64,000 nucleotides of DNA from Microbacterium sp. TPD7012 (GTDB taxonomy: Bacteria > Actinomycetota > Actinomycetes > Actinomycetales > Microbacteriaceae). Below are positions 57,403 through 64,000 of the stretch, in pieces. Each line of letters opens with the position of its first letter. Position 1 is the stretch's first letter. The position numbers and the translations under genes are program-made. The notes under the pieces are model-generated. The model was not told where the DNA came from. It ran no database searches and saw nothing but the letters and a program-made list of their open reading frames with translations. The stretch lies in assembly GCF_003075395.1 (NCBI RefSeq), contig NZ_QDFV01000007.1:94079-158078 (forward strand), given 5' to 3'.

Positions 57403-58194
57403 TCAGATGGTGAACTCGACGTCGGGTGCACCCGCATCCAGAGAATCGGCGCCGAGCTGCAGCGACAGTCTCCGCGCGATGCTCTGCAGGCGCGACACCA
57501 GGGCCCGATCCACGACAGCCAGCTCCGAAGGCAGCGAGATCGCGAGCGACGCGGTGATGTTCGGGGCGATCACCGGCACCGCGACGCAGGTCGCCCCGAT
57601 CGCGTACTCCTCCTGATCGACGACCCACCCCGGAGAGTGCTCGAGCTGCGTCAGCAGAGTGGCGCGATCGCTGATCGTGCGCGGGGTCAGCTCTTCCAGG
57701 CGATGCCGCGCCAGATAGTCGAGCCGGTGCTCGTCCGGCAGCTCCGCGAGGATCTGCTTGCCCAGCGCCGTGGCATGGGCGCTCGACTGCAGGCCGACCC
57801 AGAGCTCCACCCGCGGGTTGTGCACGGCATCCACGATGTCGACGAGGTGCATCTCGCCGTCGTCGAAGCGCGAGAGGTAGGCGGTCGCGCCGACCTCCTC
57901 CGTCACGTTCCTCAAAGCGGAGCGCACGCGGGCGAGGAAGACGCCGCGCGAGTCGATCTCCTGCTGGAACGACGGGAACCTGGTGCCGAGCACGAGACCG
58001 TCGGGTTCGGCCGACAGGTATCCCTCGTGGATGAGCGTGCGGATGAGGTTGTACGTCGTGCCCGGGGTCAGTCCGGTGGCGGCGGCCAGCATCTTCGCCG
58101 GCAGCGGACGAGGAGAGTTCGCGACGATGTCGACGAGGCGAAGAGCGCGCTGCACCGACCCGATGAGGGTGGGCTCGCCCTCTGTCGGGCTCAC
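57403..58194 (-). CDS. IclR-family transcriptional regulator
   Basis: A 263-residue regulator with an N-terminal winged helix (about residues 10-70: SVQRALRLVDIVANSPRPLP and LTPGTTYNLIRTLIHEGYL) and a C-terminal effector domain (about 85-250: HATALGKQILAELPDEHRLD, then VDQEEYAIGATCVAVPV). The effector is unknown. The gene starts 2 bases after the stop of ispH on the same strand, so it may be in an ispH-iclR operon. Confidence 0.9.
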   Translation of the reverse strand: MSPTEGEPTLIGSVQRALRLVDIVANSPRPLPAKMLAAATGLTPGTTYNLIRTLIHEGYLSAEPDGLVLGTRFPSFQQEIDSRGVFLARVRSALRNVTEEVGATAYLSRFDDGEMHLVDIVDAVHNPRVELWVGLQSSAHATALGKQILAELPDEHRLDYLARHRLEELTPRTISDRATLLTQLEHSPGWVVDQEEYAIGATCVAVPVIAPNITASLAISLPSELAVVDRALVSRLQSIARRLSLQLGADSLDAGAPDVEFTI

Positions 58195-58196
58195 CG

Positions 58197-59276
58197 CTAC
58201 GCGCCTCCTCCTGAGGCACGACCGCCGAGCGCCCGGGCGTCGCGCTGGCCGGCGGAGTCCTGACGAAGCTCCTTGGGCAGAGAGAACATCAGATCCTCCT
58301 CAGCCGTCTTCACTTCTTCCACGTCGCGGTACCCCGCGTCGCTGAGAGCATCGAGCACCTCGCGGACGAGCACTTCGGGGACGGATGCCCCACTCGTCAC
58401 GCCGACGGTCTCGACGCCGTCGAGCCATTCCTGCTTGACCTCTTCGGCGTAGTCGACACGATACGCCGCCTTGGCGCCGTACTCGAGGGCGACTTCGACG
58501 AGCCTGACCGAGTTCGAGGAGTTCGACGATCCGACCACGATCACGAGATCCGCGTTCGCGGCCACCTTCTTGATCGCGACCTGACGGTTCTGGGTGGCGT
58601 AGCAGATGTCGTCGGACGGCGGATTGTGGAGCTCGGGGAAGCGCAGACGGAGACGGTTGACGGTCTCCATGGTCTCGTCGACCGACAGCGTGGTCTGTGA
58701 GAGCCAGACGACCTTGGACGGGTCCTTCACCTGCACCGTGTCGGCCTCGGCCGGCGAGTTGACGATGGTCACGTGCTCGGGGGCCTCCCCCGCGGTGCCC
58801 TCGACCTCTTCGTGTCCCTCGTGGCCGATCAGGAGGATCTCGAAGTCGTCCCGGGCGAACCGCACGGCCTCGCGGTGCACCTTCGTGACCAGTGGACAGG
58901 TGGCGTCGATCGCGTGGAGTCCGCGATCGGATGCCGCGTTCACGACGGCCGGCGAGACGCCGTGCGCGCTGAAGACGACGTGGGCTCCGGCGGGGACCTC
59001 GTCGACCTCTTCGACGAAGATCGCGCCCTTCTCCTCGAGCTCGGAGACGACGTGGATGTTGTGCACGATCTGCTTGCGCACGTAGACGGGTGCACCGTAG
59101 CGCTCCAGCGCCTTCTCGACGGCGACCACGGCGCGGTCGACGCCGGCGCAATAGCCGCGGGGAGCGGCGAGCAGAATCCGCTTGTGTCCGACGATCGGGT
59201 TATCCTGAAGCCGCCCTGCCGCCGCGCGCACGCGTGGGATGAGGGGGACGGGGAGATGAACGGCAGTCGAAGTCAC
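58197..59276 (-). CDS. ispH: 4-hydroxy-3-methylbut-2-enyl diphosphate reductase
   Basis: A 359-residue [4Fe-4S] enzyme, the last step of the MEP isoprenoid pathway, making IPP and DMAPP. The three cluster Cys are in PRGYCAGVDRAV, IDATCPLVTKVH and SDDICYATQNRQ. SSNSSNSVRLVEVA is the substrate region. An N-terminal extension of about 30 residues is present. TAGAAT lies six bases before the GTG. It is divergent from xseA. Confidence 0.95.
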   Translation of the reverse strand: MTSTAVHLPVPLIPRVRAAAGRLQDNPIVGHKRILLAAPRGYCAGVDRAVVAVEKALERYGAPVYVRKQIVHNIHVVSELEEKGAIFVEEVDEVPAGAHVVFSAHGVSPAVVNAASDRGLHAIDATCPLVTKVHREAVRFARDDFEILLIGHEGHEEVEGTAGEAPEHVTIVNSPAEADTVQVKDPSKVVWLSQTTLSVDETMETVNRLRLRFPELHNPPSDDICYATQNRQVAIKKVAANADLVIVVGSSNSSNSVRLVEVALEYGAKAAYRVDYAEEVKQEWLDGVETVGVTSGASVPEVLVREVLDALSDAGYRDVEEVKTAEEDLMFSLPKELRQDSAGQRDARALGGRASGGGA

Positions 59277-59288
59277 CCCTTGATTCTA
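59277..59288 (-). promoter_or_regulatory. Leaderless promoter of ispH
   Basis: TAGAAT, six bases (CAAGGG), then GTG on the minus strand. Confidence 0.62.
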
Positions 59289-59352
59289 CCGGCGCGTGCC
59301 TGTGGAAGGCCGGGATGCCGCCACACGGCGCGACGGCACGGAACGGGAGCAG

Positions 59353-60630
59353 ATGACAGTCTTCGAAGCGGCCGCGGGTCCGGGCGAGACGCCGCCCGCC
59401 GACGCCGTCGCCCCGCGCGACTCCACCTCGGATGCACCCACCTCCGTCGCACGGTTGAATGCGACGATCCGCGACTTCATCGCGCGCTGGAACACCGTCT
59501 GGGTGGAAGGCGAGATCACCTCGTGGAACGTCCGGGCCGGGAACATCTTCGCCCGGCTGAAGGACACCCAGTCCGACGCGCAGATCTCCATCCGGATCTG
59601 GTCGAGCGTGCGCCCACGCATCCCCTCCGATCTCGGCGTCGGCGATCATGTGGTCGCCGCGGTCAAGGCCGACTACTTCGTCAAGGCCGGCGACTTCAGC
59701 TTCGCCGTCTCGGCGATGAAGCACGTCGGGCTCGGCGATCAGCTCGAGCGCCTCGAGAAGCTGCGCGCGCAGCTCCGCCAGGAAGGGCTGTTCGACGCCA
59801 CCCGCAAGAAGCGTCTGCCGTTCCTCCCGCACCTGATCGGCCTGATCACGGGTGAGCGCTCCGACGCCGAGAAGGACGTGCACCGCAACGCCGAGCTGCG
59901 CTGGCCGCAGGTGCGGTTCCGCACCGAGTACGCCGCCGTGCAGGGCGACCGCTGCGTCCCCGACACCCTCGCCGCCCTCAAGCGACTGGATGCCGACCCC
60001 GAGGTCGACGTCATCATCATCGCGCGCGGCGGAGGCGACCCGCAGACGCTCCTCGGCTTCAGTGACGAGCGGCTCGTGCGCGCCGTCGCTGCGGCATCCA
60101 CACCGATCGTCAGCGCCATCGGGCATGAGAACGACCATCCCCTGCTCGACGACGTCGCCGACCTGCGCGCATCGACCCCGACGGATGCCGCGAAGCGCGT
60201 CGTCCCCGATGTCGGCGAGCAGCGCGCACTGATCGCGCAGCTGCGCTCTCGGGCGACTTCGCGCCTGACCCAGCGCCTGTCCCACGACATCGCCCAGCTC
60301 GAGCAGCTGCGCTCCCGGCCGGTCCTGCGCTCCCCTGCGCCGATCATCGACGCCCGCGCGCAGGAGCTGTGGCTGCTTCTCTCGCGAGGCCGCGACACGA
60401 TCACCCGGCAGCTCGACACGGCCGGACGCCGCACCACCGAGCTCCGCGCCTCGCTGCGCGCCCTGTCGCCGGCCGCGACCCTGGCCCGCGGCTACGCGAT
60501 CGCGCACCTCGAGGGCGGCGTGATCCTGCGCGATGCGGCGGACGCGCCGGCCGGAAGCGCCCTGACGATCACCGTCGATCGCGGCTCCGTCGCCGCGCGC
60601 TCGGAGGGCGAGATCGCCGAAGGCTCCTGA
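59353..60630 (+). CDS. xseA: Exodeoxyribonuclease VII large subunit
   Basis: A 425-residue nuclease subunit. An N-terminal OB fold (about residues 30-130: VWVEGEITSWNVRAGNIFAR) is followed by the catalytic part LIGLITGERSDAEKDVHRNA and VDVIIIARGGGDPQTLLGFS, with a long coiled-coil region to the C-terminus. With XseB it degrades single-stranded DNA. The ATG at 59353 has a GGGAG site; a GTG at 59296 would add 19 residues. xseB follows after 36 bases. Confidence 0.94.
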   Translation: MTVFEAAAGPGETPPADAVAPRDSTSDAPTSVARLNATIRDFIARWNTVWVEGEITSWNVRAGNIFARLKDTQSDAQISIRIWSSVRPRIPSDLGVGDHVVAAVKADYFVKAGDFSFAVSAMKHVGLGDQLERLEKLRAQLRQEGLFDATRKKRLPFLPHLIGLITGERSDAEKDVHRNAELRWPQVRFRTEYAAVQGDRCVPDTLAALKRLDADPEVDVIIIARGGGDPQTLLGFSDERLVRAVAAASTPIVSAIGHENDHPLLDDVADLRASTPTDAAKRVVPDVGEQRALIAQLRSRATSRLTQRLSHDIAQLEQLRSRPVLRSPAPIIDARAQELWLLLSRGRDTITRQLDTAGRRTTELRASLRALSPAATLARGYAIAHLEGGVILRDAADAPAGSALTITVDRGSVAARSEGEIAEGS

Positions 60631-60654
60631 GCCGGGCACCCGCGACGCACGCCG

Positions 60655-60666
60655 TAAGATGGAGGA
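60655..60666 (+). promoter_or_regulatory. Internal leaderless promoter of xseB
   Basis: TAAGAT (60655-60660), six bases (GGAGGA), then the GTG of xseB. A Shine-Dalgarno-like GGAGG touches the start codon, too near to act as a ribosome site, so a leaderless mRNA fits better. Confidence 0.55.
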
Positions 60667-60909
60667 GTGAGCGCCCTGAACGAGATCCCCGTCGAGACGC
60701 TGTCGTTCGAGGCAGCCCGCGATGAGCTCGTCACCGTCGTCGCCGAGCTCGAGCAGGGCTCCCCTACGCTCGAGCACTCGCTCGCCCTGTGGGAGCGCGG
60801 CGAGGCACTCGCCGCCAGGTGCGAGGAGTGGCTCCTCGGCGCGAAGCGCCGTCTCGAGGCCGCCCGCGCCGCGGCATCCGACTCCGACTCCGCCGGCGGC
60901 GCATCGTGA
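60667..60909 (+). CDS. xseB: Exodeoxyribonuclease VII small subunit
   Basis: An 80-residue helical protein with the XseB pattern LSFEAARDELVTVVAELEQG and PTLEHSLALWERGEALAARCEEWL. It joins XseA, several small subunits per large one. The stop overlaps the next gene by 4 bases. Confidence 0.93.
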   Translation: MSALNEIPVETLSFEAARDELVTVVAELEQGSPTLEHSLALWERGEALAARCEEWLLGAKRRLEAARAAASDSDSAGGAS

Positions 60910-61550
60910 GCAAGCAGCCGCCGATCGTCGCCGAGCTCGGTCGGCCCGAGACCCCGGACGAGACCGCGGCGCGCAAGGCCGCATCCAGCAAGGCGTACCG
61001 CGGCAGCCAGACGGTGCGGAACCTCGTCGCGGCGCTCCTGGTGACGGTCGCCGTCGTCGCCGTGATCATCTTCGCCGTCCCGCGCGGCGAGCCGGTGAAG
61101 GCCGACGAGATCGACGTCGCCGGCATCGCGGCCGGCGTCGAATCGACCATGGACAGCCCCGCGATCATCCCGGAACTCGATGACTTCTGGCGCGTGAACG
61201 CCGCCGAGCTGCAGAGCGGTGCCACCGTCGTGTGGGAGATCACCCTCGCACCGGCCGCCGACGACGAACGCGGCTTCATCAAGGTCGCCCAGGCGTTCGA
61301 CGCCGATTCCTCGTGGGCGCCGCAGCGCCTGAACGGCAACGCCCCCACCGACGAGGTGCGCATCGGCGGACTCGACTGGGACGTCTACAAGCTCGGCGAC
61401 GCAGGCGCGAACGCCAACGTCAGCTACGCGATCGGCACGCAGGCCGGAGACGACTACGTGCTGCTGTACGGCTCGCGCTCCGCGGCATCCACCGCCGACC
61501 TCGCAGAATCCCTCGTGCCGCAGATCCGCGCTCTCTCGGAGGCTTCATGA
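60906..61550 (+). CDS. DUF4245-like membrane-anchored protein
   Basis: A 214-residue protein: a cytoplasmic N-terminus of about 35 residues (RKAASSKAYRGSQTVRNL), one membrane segment (about 38-58) and an external domain of about 155 residues. The layout and the position behind xseB match the actinobacterial DUF4245 family of unknown function. The GTG overlaps the xseB stop, and the end overlaps the carbonic anhydrase start by 4 bases. Confidence 0.82.
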   Translation: MSKQPPIVAELGRPETPDETAARKAASSKAYRGSQTVRNLVAALLVTVAVVAVIIFAVPRGEPVKADEIDVAGIAAGVESTMDSPAIIPELDDFWRVNAAELQSGATVVWEITLAPAADDERGFIKVAQAFDADSSWAPQRLNGNAPTDEVRIGGLDWDVYKLGDAGANANVSYAIGTQAGDDYVLLYGSRSAASTADLAESLVPQIRALSEAS

Positions 61551-62221
61551 CGAACACGCTCACCCCCGCCGCAGCCTGGCAGCAGATGCAGGAGGGGAAC
61601 GCCCGTTTCGTGCGCGACGAGCCCCAGCATCCGAACCAGGACGGCGCCAGGCGCCAGCACCTCGCCGCGGCGCAGCATCCGGTCGCCACGCTCTTCGGAT
61701 GCTCGGACTCGCGTCTCGCGGCCGAGATCATCTTCGACCTGGGCCTGGGCGACCTCTTCGTCGTGCGCAATGCCGGGCAGGTCCTCGGCGAGTCGATCGT
61801 CGCGAGCCTCGAGTACGCGGTCGCCGTGCTGGAGGTGCCGCTCATCGTCGTCCTCGCGCACGACTCCTGCGGTGCGGTGCGCGCGGCGATCGACGGCACC
61901 GCCATCGACGCCGCCCCGCTTCCGCCGCACATCTGGCGGCTCATCGCCCCGATCGTGCCCGCGGCGCGCAAGGTGCTGCACGAGAGCGGCGGCACCACGG
62001 TTGCCGAGATCGACGCCGAGCTCGTCGGCGAGGAGCACCTGCGCAACACGGTCAAGGACCTGCTGCAGTCCTCCGAGCTGATCAGCAGCGCCGTCGCCGA
62101 TGGCCGTCTGGGCATCGTGGGCGCCAACTACCGTCTGGCCGAGGGCACCGCGTCGCCGGTGGTCACGGTCGGAATCGATACCGAGGGGGCCACCCCCGCA
62201 ACCAAGGAGGGTTCGGAATGA
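61547..62221 (+). CDS. Beta-class carbonic anhydrase
   Basis: A 224-residue zinc enzyme interconverting CO2 and bicarbonate. The zinc ligands and catalytic Asp-Arg pair are in TLFGCSDSRLAAEIIFD and VLAHDSCGAVRAAIDG (Cys, Asp, Arg, then His-x2-Cys). VVRNAGQVLGESIVASLEYA is a conserved family block. It sits in the xseB-DUF4245-CA-fumC cluster, each gene overlapping the next by 4 bases. Confidence 0.94.
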   Translation: MTNTLTPAAAWQQMQEGNARFVRDEPQHPNQDGARRQHLAAAQHPVATLFGCSDSRLAAEIIFDLGLGDLFVVRNAGQVLGESIVASLEYAVAVLEVPLIVVLAHDSCGAVRAAIDGTAIDAAPLPPHIWRLIAPIVPAARKVLHESGGTTVAEIDAELVGEEHLRNTVKDLLQSSELISSAVADGRLGIVGANYRLAEGTASPVVTVGIDTEGATPATKEGSE

Positions 62222-63612
62222 CCGAGCAGGACTACCGCATCGAACACGACACCATGGGCGAGGTGCGGGTGCCCCTGAACGCGCTCTACGGTGCGCAGAC
62301 GCAGCGCGCCGTGGAGAACTTCCCCATCTCGGGCAAGGGGCTGGAATCGACGCAGATCGCCGCCCTCGCCCGCATCAAGAAGGCGGCGGCGCTCGCGAAC
62401 AAGGAGCTCGGCACGCTCGACGGCGCCATCGCCGACGCGATCGCGCAGGCCGCCGACCAGGTCGCCTCGGGTGCGCACGACGGGGAGTTCCCGGTCGACA
62501 CCTACCAGACCGGTTCCGGCACGTCGTCGAACATGAACATGAACGAGGTGCTCGCGACCCTCGCGACCGGCATCCTCGGCGCGAGCGTCCACCCGAACGA
62601 CCACGTGAACGCCTCGCAGTCGTCGAACGACGTGTTCCCGACCTCGGTGCACATCGCCGTCACCCAGGCGCTCATCGACACCCTCATCCCCTCGCTCGAC
62701 CACCTCGCCGTCGCTCTCGAGGCGAAGGCGGAGCTGTGGAAGGATGCCGTGAAGTCCGGTCGCACGCACCTCATGGATGCGACGCCCGTCACCCTCGGCC
62801 AGGAGTTCGGCGGCTACGCCCGTCAGGTGCGCCTCGGCATCGAGCGCGTGCAGTCGGCGCTCCCCCGCGTCGCCGAGGTCCCGCTGGGCGGCACCGCCGT
62901 CGGCACGGGCATCAACACCCCGCTCGGCTTCCCGCAGAAGGTGATCGCGCTGCTCGCCGCCGAGACCGAGCTGCCGATCACCGAGGCCAAGGACCACTTC
63001 GAGGCGCAGGCCAACCGCGACGGCCTGGTCGAGGCCTCCGGCGCGCTCCGCACCATCGCGGTCTCGCTCACCAAGATCAACAACGACCTGCGCTGGATGG
63101 GATCCGGTCCCAACACGGGTCTCGGCGAGCTGCACATCCCCGATCTGCAGCCCGGATCGTCCATCATGCCCGGCAAGGTCAACCCGGTCGTGCCGGAGGC
63201 CGTGCTCATGGTCTGCGCCCGCGTGATCGGCAACGACGCGACGGTCGCGTGGGCCGGGGCATCCGGTTCCTTCGAGCTCAACGTCGCGATCCCCGTCATG
63301 GGCACCGCGCTGCTGGAGTCGATCCGACTGCTGTCGAACGCCTCGCGCGTGCTCGCCGACAAGACGATCGACGGCCTGCAGGCGAACGTCGAGCGCGCCG
63401 CCGCGTTCGCGGGCATGAGCCCGTCGATCGTGACCCCGCTGAACAAGCTCATCGGCTACGAGGCTGCTGCGAAGATCGCCAAGCACTCCGTGGCCAAGGG
63501 CATCACGGTGCGCGACGCCGTGATCGACCTGGGCTACGTCGAGCGCGGCGACCTCACGCTCGAGCAGCTCGACGAGAAGCTCGACCTGCTCTCGATGACG
63601 CACCCCGGCTGA
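62218..63612 (+). CDS. fumC: Class II fumarate hydratase
   Basis: A 464-residue iron-independent fumarase of the TCA cycle. It has QTGSGTSSNMNMNEVLA, HPNDHVNASQSSNDVFPTSV (split after 20) and the superfamily signature GSSIMPGKVNPVVPEA. The ATG overlaps the carbonic anhydrase stop by 4 bases and has an AAGGAGG site. A large nested hairpin ends transcription. Confidence 0.97.
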   Translation: MTEQDYRIEHDTMGEVRVPLNALYGAQTQRAVENFPISGKGLESTQIAALARIKKAAALANKELGTLDGAIADAIAQAADQVASGAHDGEFPVDTYQTGSGTSSNMNMNEVLATLATGILGASVHPNDHVNASQSSNDVFPTSVHIAVTQALIDTLIPSLDHLAVALEAKAELWKDAVKSGRTHLMDATPVTLGQEFGGYARQVRLGIERVQSALPRVAEVPLGGTAVGTGINTPLGFPQKVIALLAAETELPITEAKDHFEAQANRDGLVEASGALRTIAVSLTKINNDLRWMGSGPNTGLGELHIPDLQPGSSIMPGKVNPVVPEAVLMVCARVIGNDATVAWAGASGSFELNVAIPVMGTALLESIRLLSNASRVLADKTIDGLQANVERAAAFAGMSPSIVTPLNKLIGYEAAAKIAKHSVAKGITVRDAVIDLGYVERGDLTLEQLDEKLDLLSMTHPG

Positions 63613-63629
63613 GCCCGGCCGGACGCAGA

Positions 63630-63720
63630 CGCCCCGATCTGCTGACGTCGCCCCGTTCTGCTGACCTTTCCCGAAGGTTGGTCAGCAGATCGGTACCGCG
63701 TCAGCAGATCGGGGCGTTTT
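63630..63720 (+). terminator. Nested double inverted repeat and terminator after fumC
   Basis: Outer arms CGCCCCGATCTGCTGACG (63630-63647) and its perfect complement (63699-63716) enclose inner arms CCGTTCTGCTGACC (63653-63666) and GGTCAGCAGATCGG (63680-63693, one mismatch). TTTT follows. The four arms are all versions of one word with TCAGCAGA. Confidence 0.85.
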
Positions 63721-63793
63721 GCACAGGAGGGCGGCAGGAACAAGTTGTGCACGGGGAGTGCGATGGTGGACTCAGCACCGGCTGCAACGCGGG

Positions 63794-63805
63794 CAGGCTG
63801 CAGAG
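63794..63805 (+). promoter_or_regulatory. Possible leaderless promoter of the AbiEi-like gene
   Basis: CAGGCT, six bases (GCAGAG), then the ATG at 63806. The first base of the box departs from consensus. Confidence 0.35.
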
Positions 63806-64000
63806 ATGCTCTCGGCACCAGACACCATTCGACGCCTAGGCGGGCTCGCACGCGGCACCCATCTTCAGACGCTCGGCTTCACGCGACGCGCGCTGTCACG
63901 AGCCGTTCGACGCGGCGAGATCGAGCGCATCCGTGACGGAGTGTTCGCCGCCGGGGTCATCTCGCCGCAGGTCCGGGCGGCGACTGCCCATGGCGGGGCG
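63806..64000 (+). CDS. AbiEi-like / DUF559-type protein, N-terminal part, cut by the window edge
   Basis: The frame from the ATG at 63806 gives 65 residues and runs off the right end. It reads MLSAPDTIRRLGGLARGTHL, then GFTRRALSRAVRRGEIERIR and DGVFAAGV. This is the winged-helix start of AbiEi-type antitoxins, often joined in Microbacteriaceae to a DUF559 (Vsr-like) nuclease domain. The domain that would decide lies outside the window. Confidence 0.6.
   Translation, partial: MLSAPDTIRRLGGLARGTHLQTLGFTRRALSRAVRRGEIERIRDGVFAAGVISPQVRAATAHGGA

Overview
The window looks like a chromosomal segment of a high-GC actinobacterium, most likely Microbacterium or a close member of Microbacteriaceae. The basis is the strong G/C third-position bias, the dapC-fdxA pair, the gcvT-gcvH-gcvP operon behind a tandem glycine riboswitch, NrtR-controlled nadABC, the ispH / xseA-xseB / glpX / fumC neighbourhood, and many leaderless genes with a TAnnnT box six bases before an ATG or GTG. 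The genus is inferred from gene content and protein style, not from a database search. I found no rRNA, tRNA, CRISPR array, prophage or insertion sequence, and no gene-free stretch above 300 bases.

Layout. 1-8005: a partial SRPBCC gene, citrate synthase, dapC and fdxA, a small membrane protein, an AzlCD branched-chain amino acid exporter facing an XRE-cupin regulator, then an MFS pump and glutaminase. 8081-11973: a secreted lytic transglycosylase-like protein, the translational GTPase TypA and a CPBP membrane protease. 11981-28251: two complete oligopeptide/dipeptide ABC transporter operons, both on the minus strand, flank the glycine cleavage operon. 28517-34092: a plus-strand NAD operon (nrtR-nadA-nadB-nadC-cysteine desulfurase). 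34115-46585: short units (glycosyltransferase, SDR, ABC exporter, MFS pump, a 48-residue Cys-motif peptide, an AhpD-like protein, an acyltransferase, Dps, GNAT, a Cys-free HesB-like protein, a lipoprotein, an ABC-F ATPase, an HTH-only LysR-like protein). 46605-51861: isochorismatase and alpha/beta hydrolase, a VapBC pair, a frameshifted lipoprotein, YchF and a methyltransferase. 51921-64000: exonuclease, RmuC, GlpX facing Fba, DUF6264, a candidate small RNA, IclR, IspH, XseAB, a DUF4245-like protein, carbonic anhydrase, FumC and the start of an AbiEi-like gene.

How the genes work together. Central carbon metabolism (gltA, fumC, glpX, fba), C1/glycine metabolism (gcvTHP) and NAD synthesis (nadABC with a desulfurase that can supply sulfur for the NadA Fe-S cluster) dominate. 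Peptide uptake by two Opp systems beside glycine cleavage suggests amino acid catabolism.

The least ordinary items are: a C-rich three-hairpin small RNA candidate at about 57215-57357 with its own -10 box and terminator; a repeat family that sits in frame in gcvP and gcvH and also lies behind fba; the regular leaderless start signature; a perfect 15-bp palindrome before the second oppA; and a tiny protein with a Cys-x4-Cys end that shares a palindromic promoter region with an AhpD-like gene.
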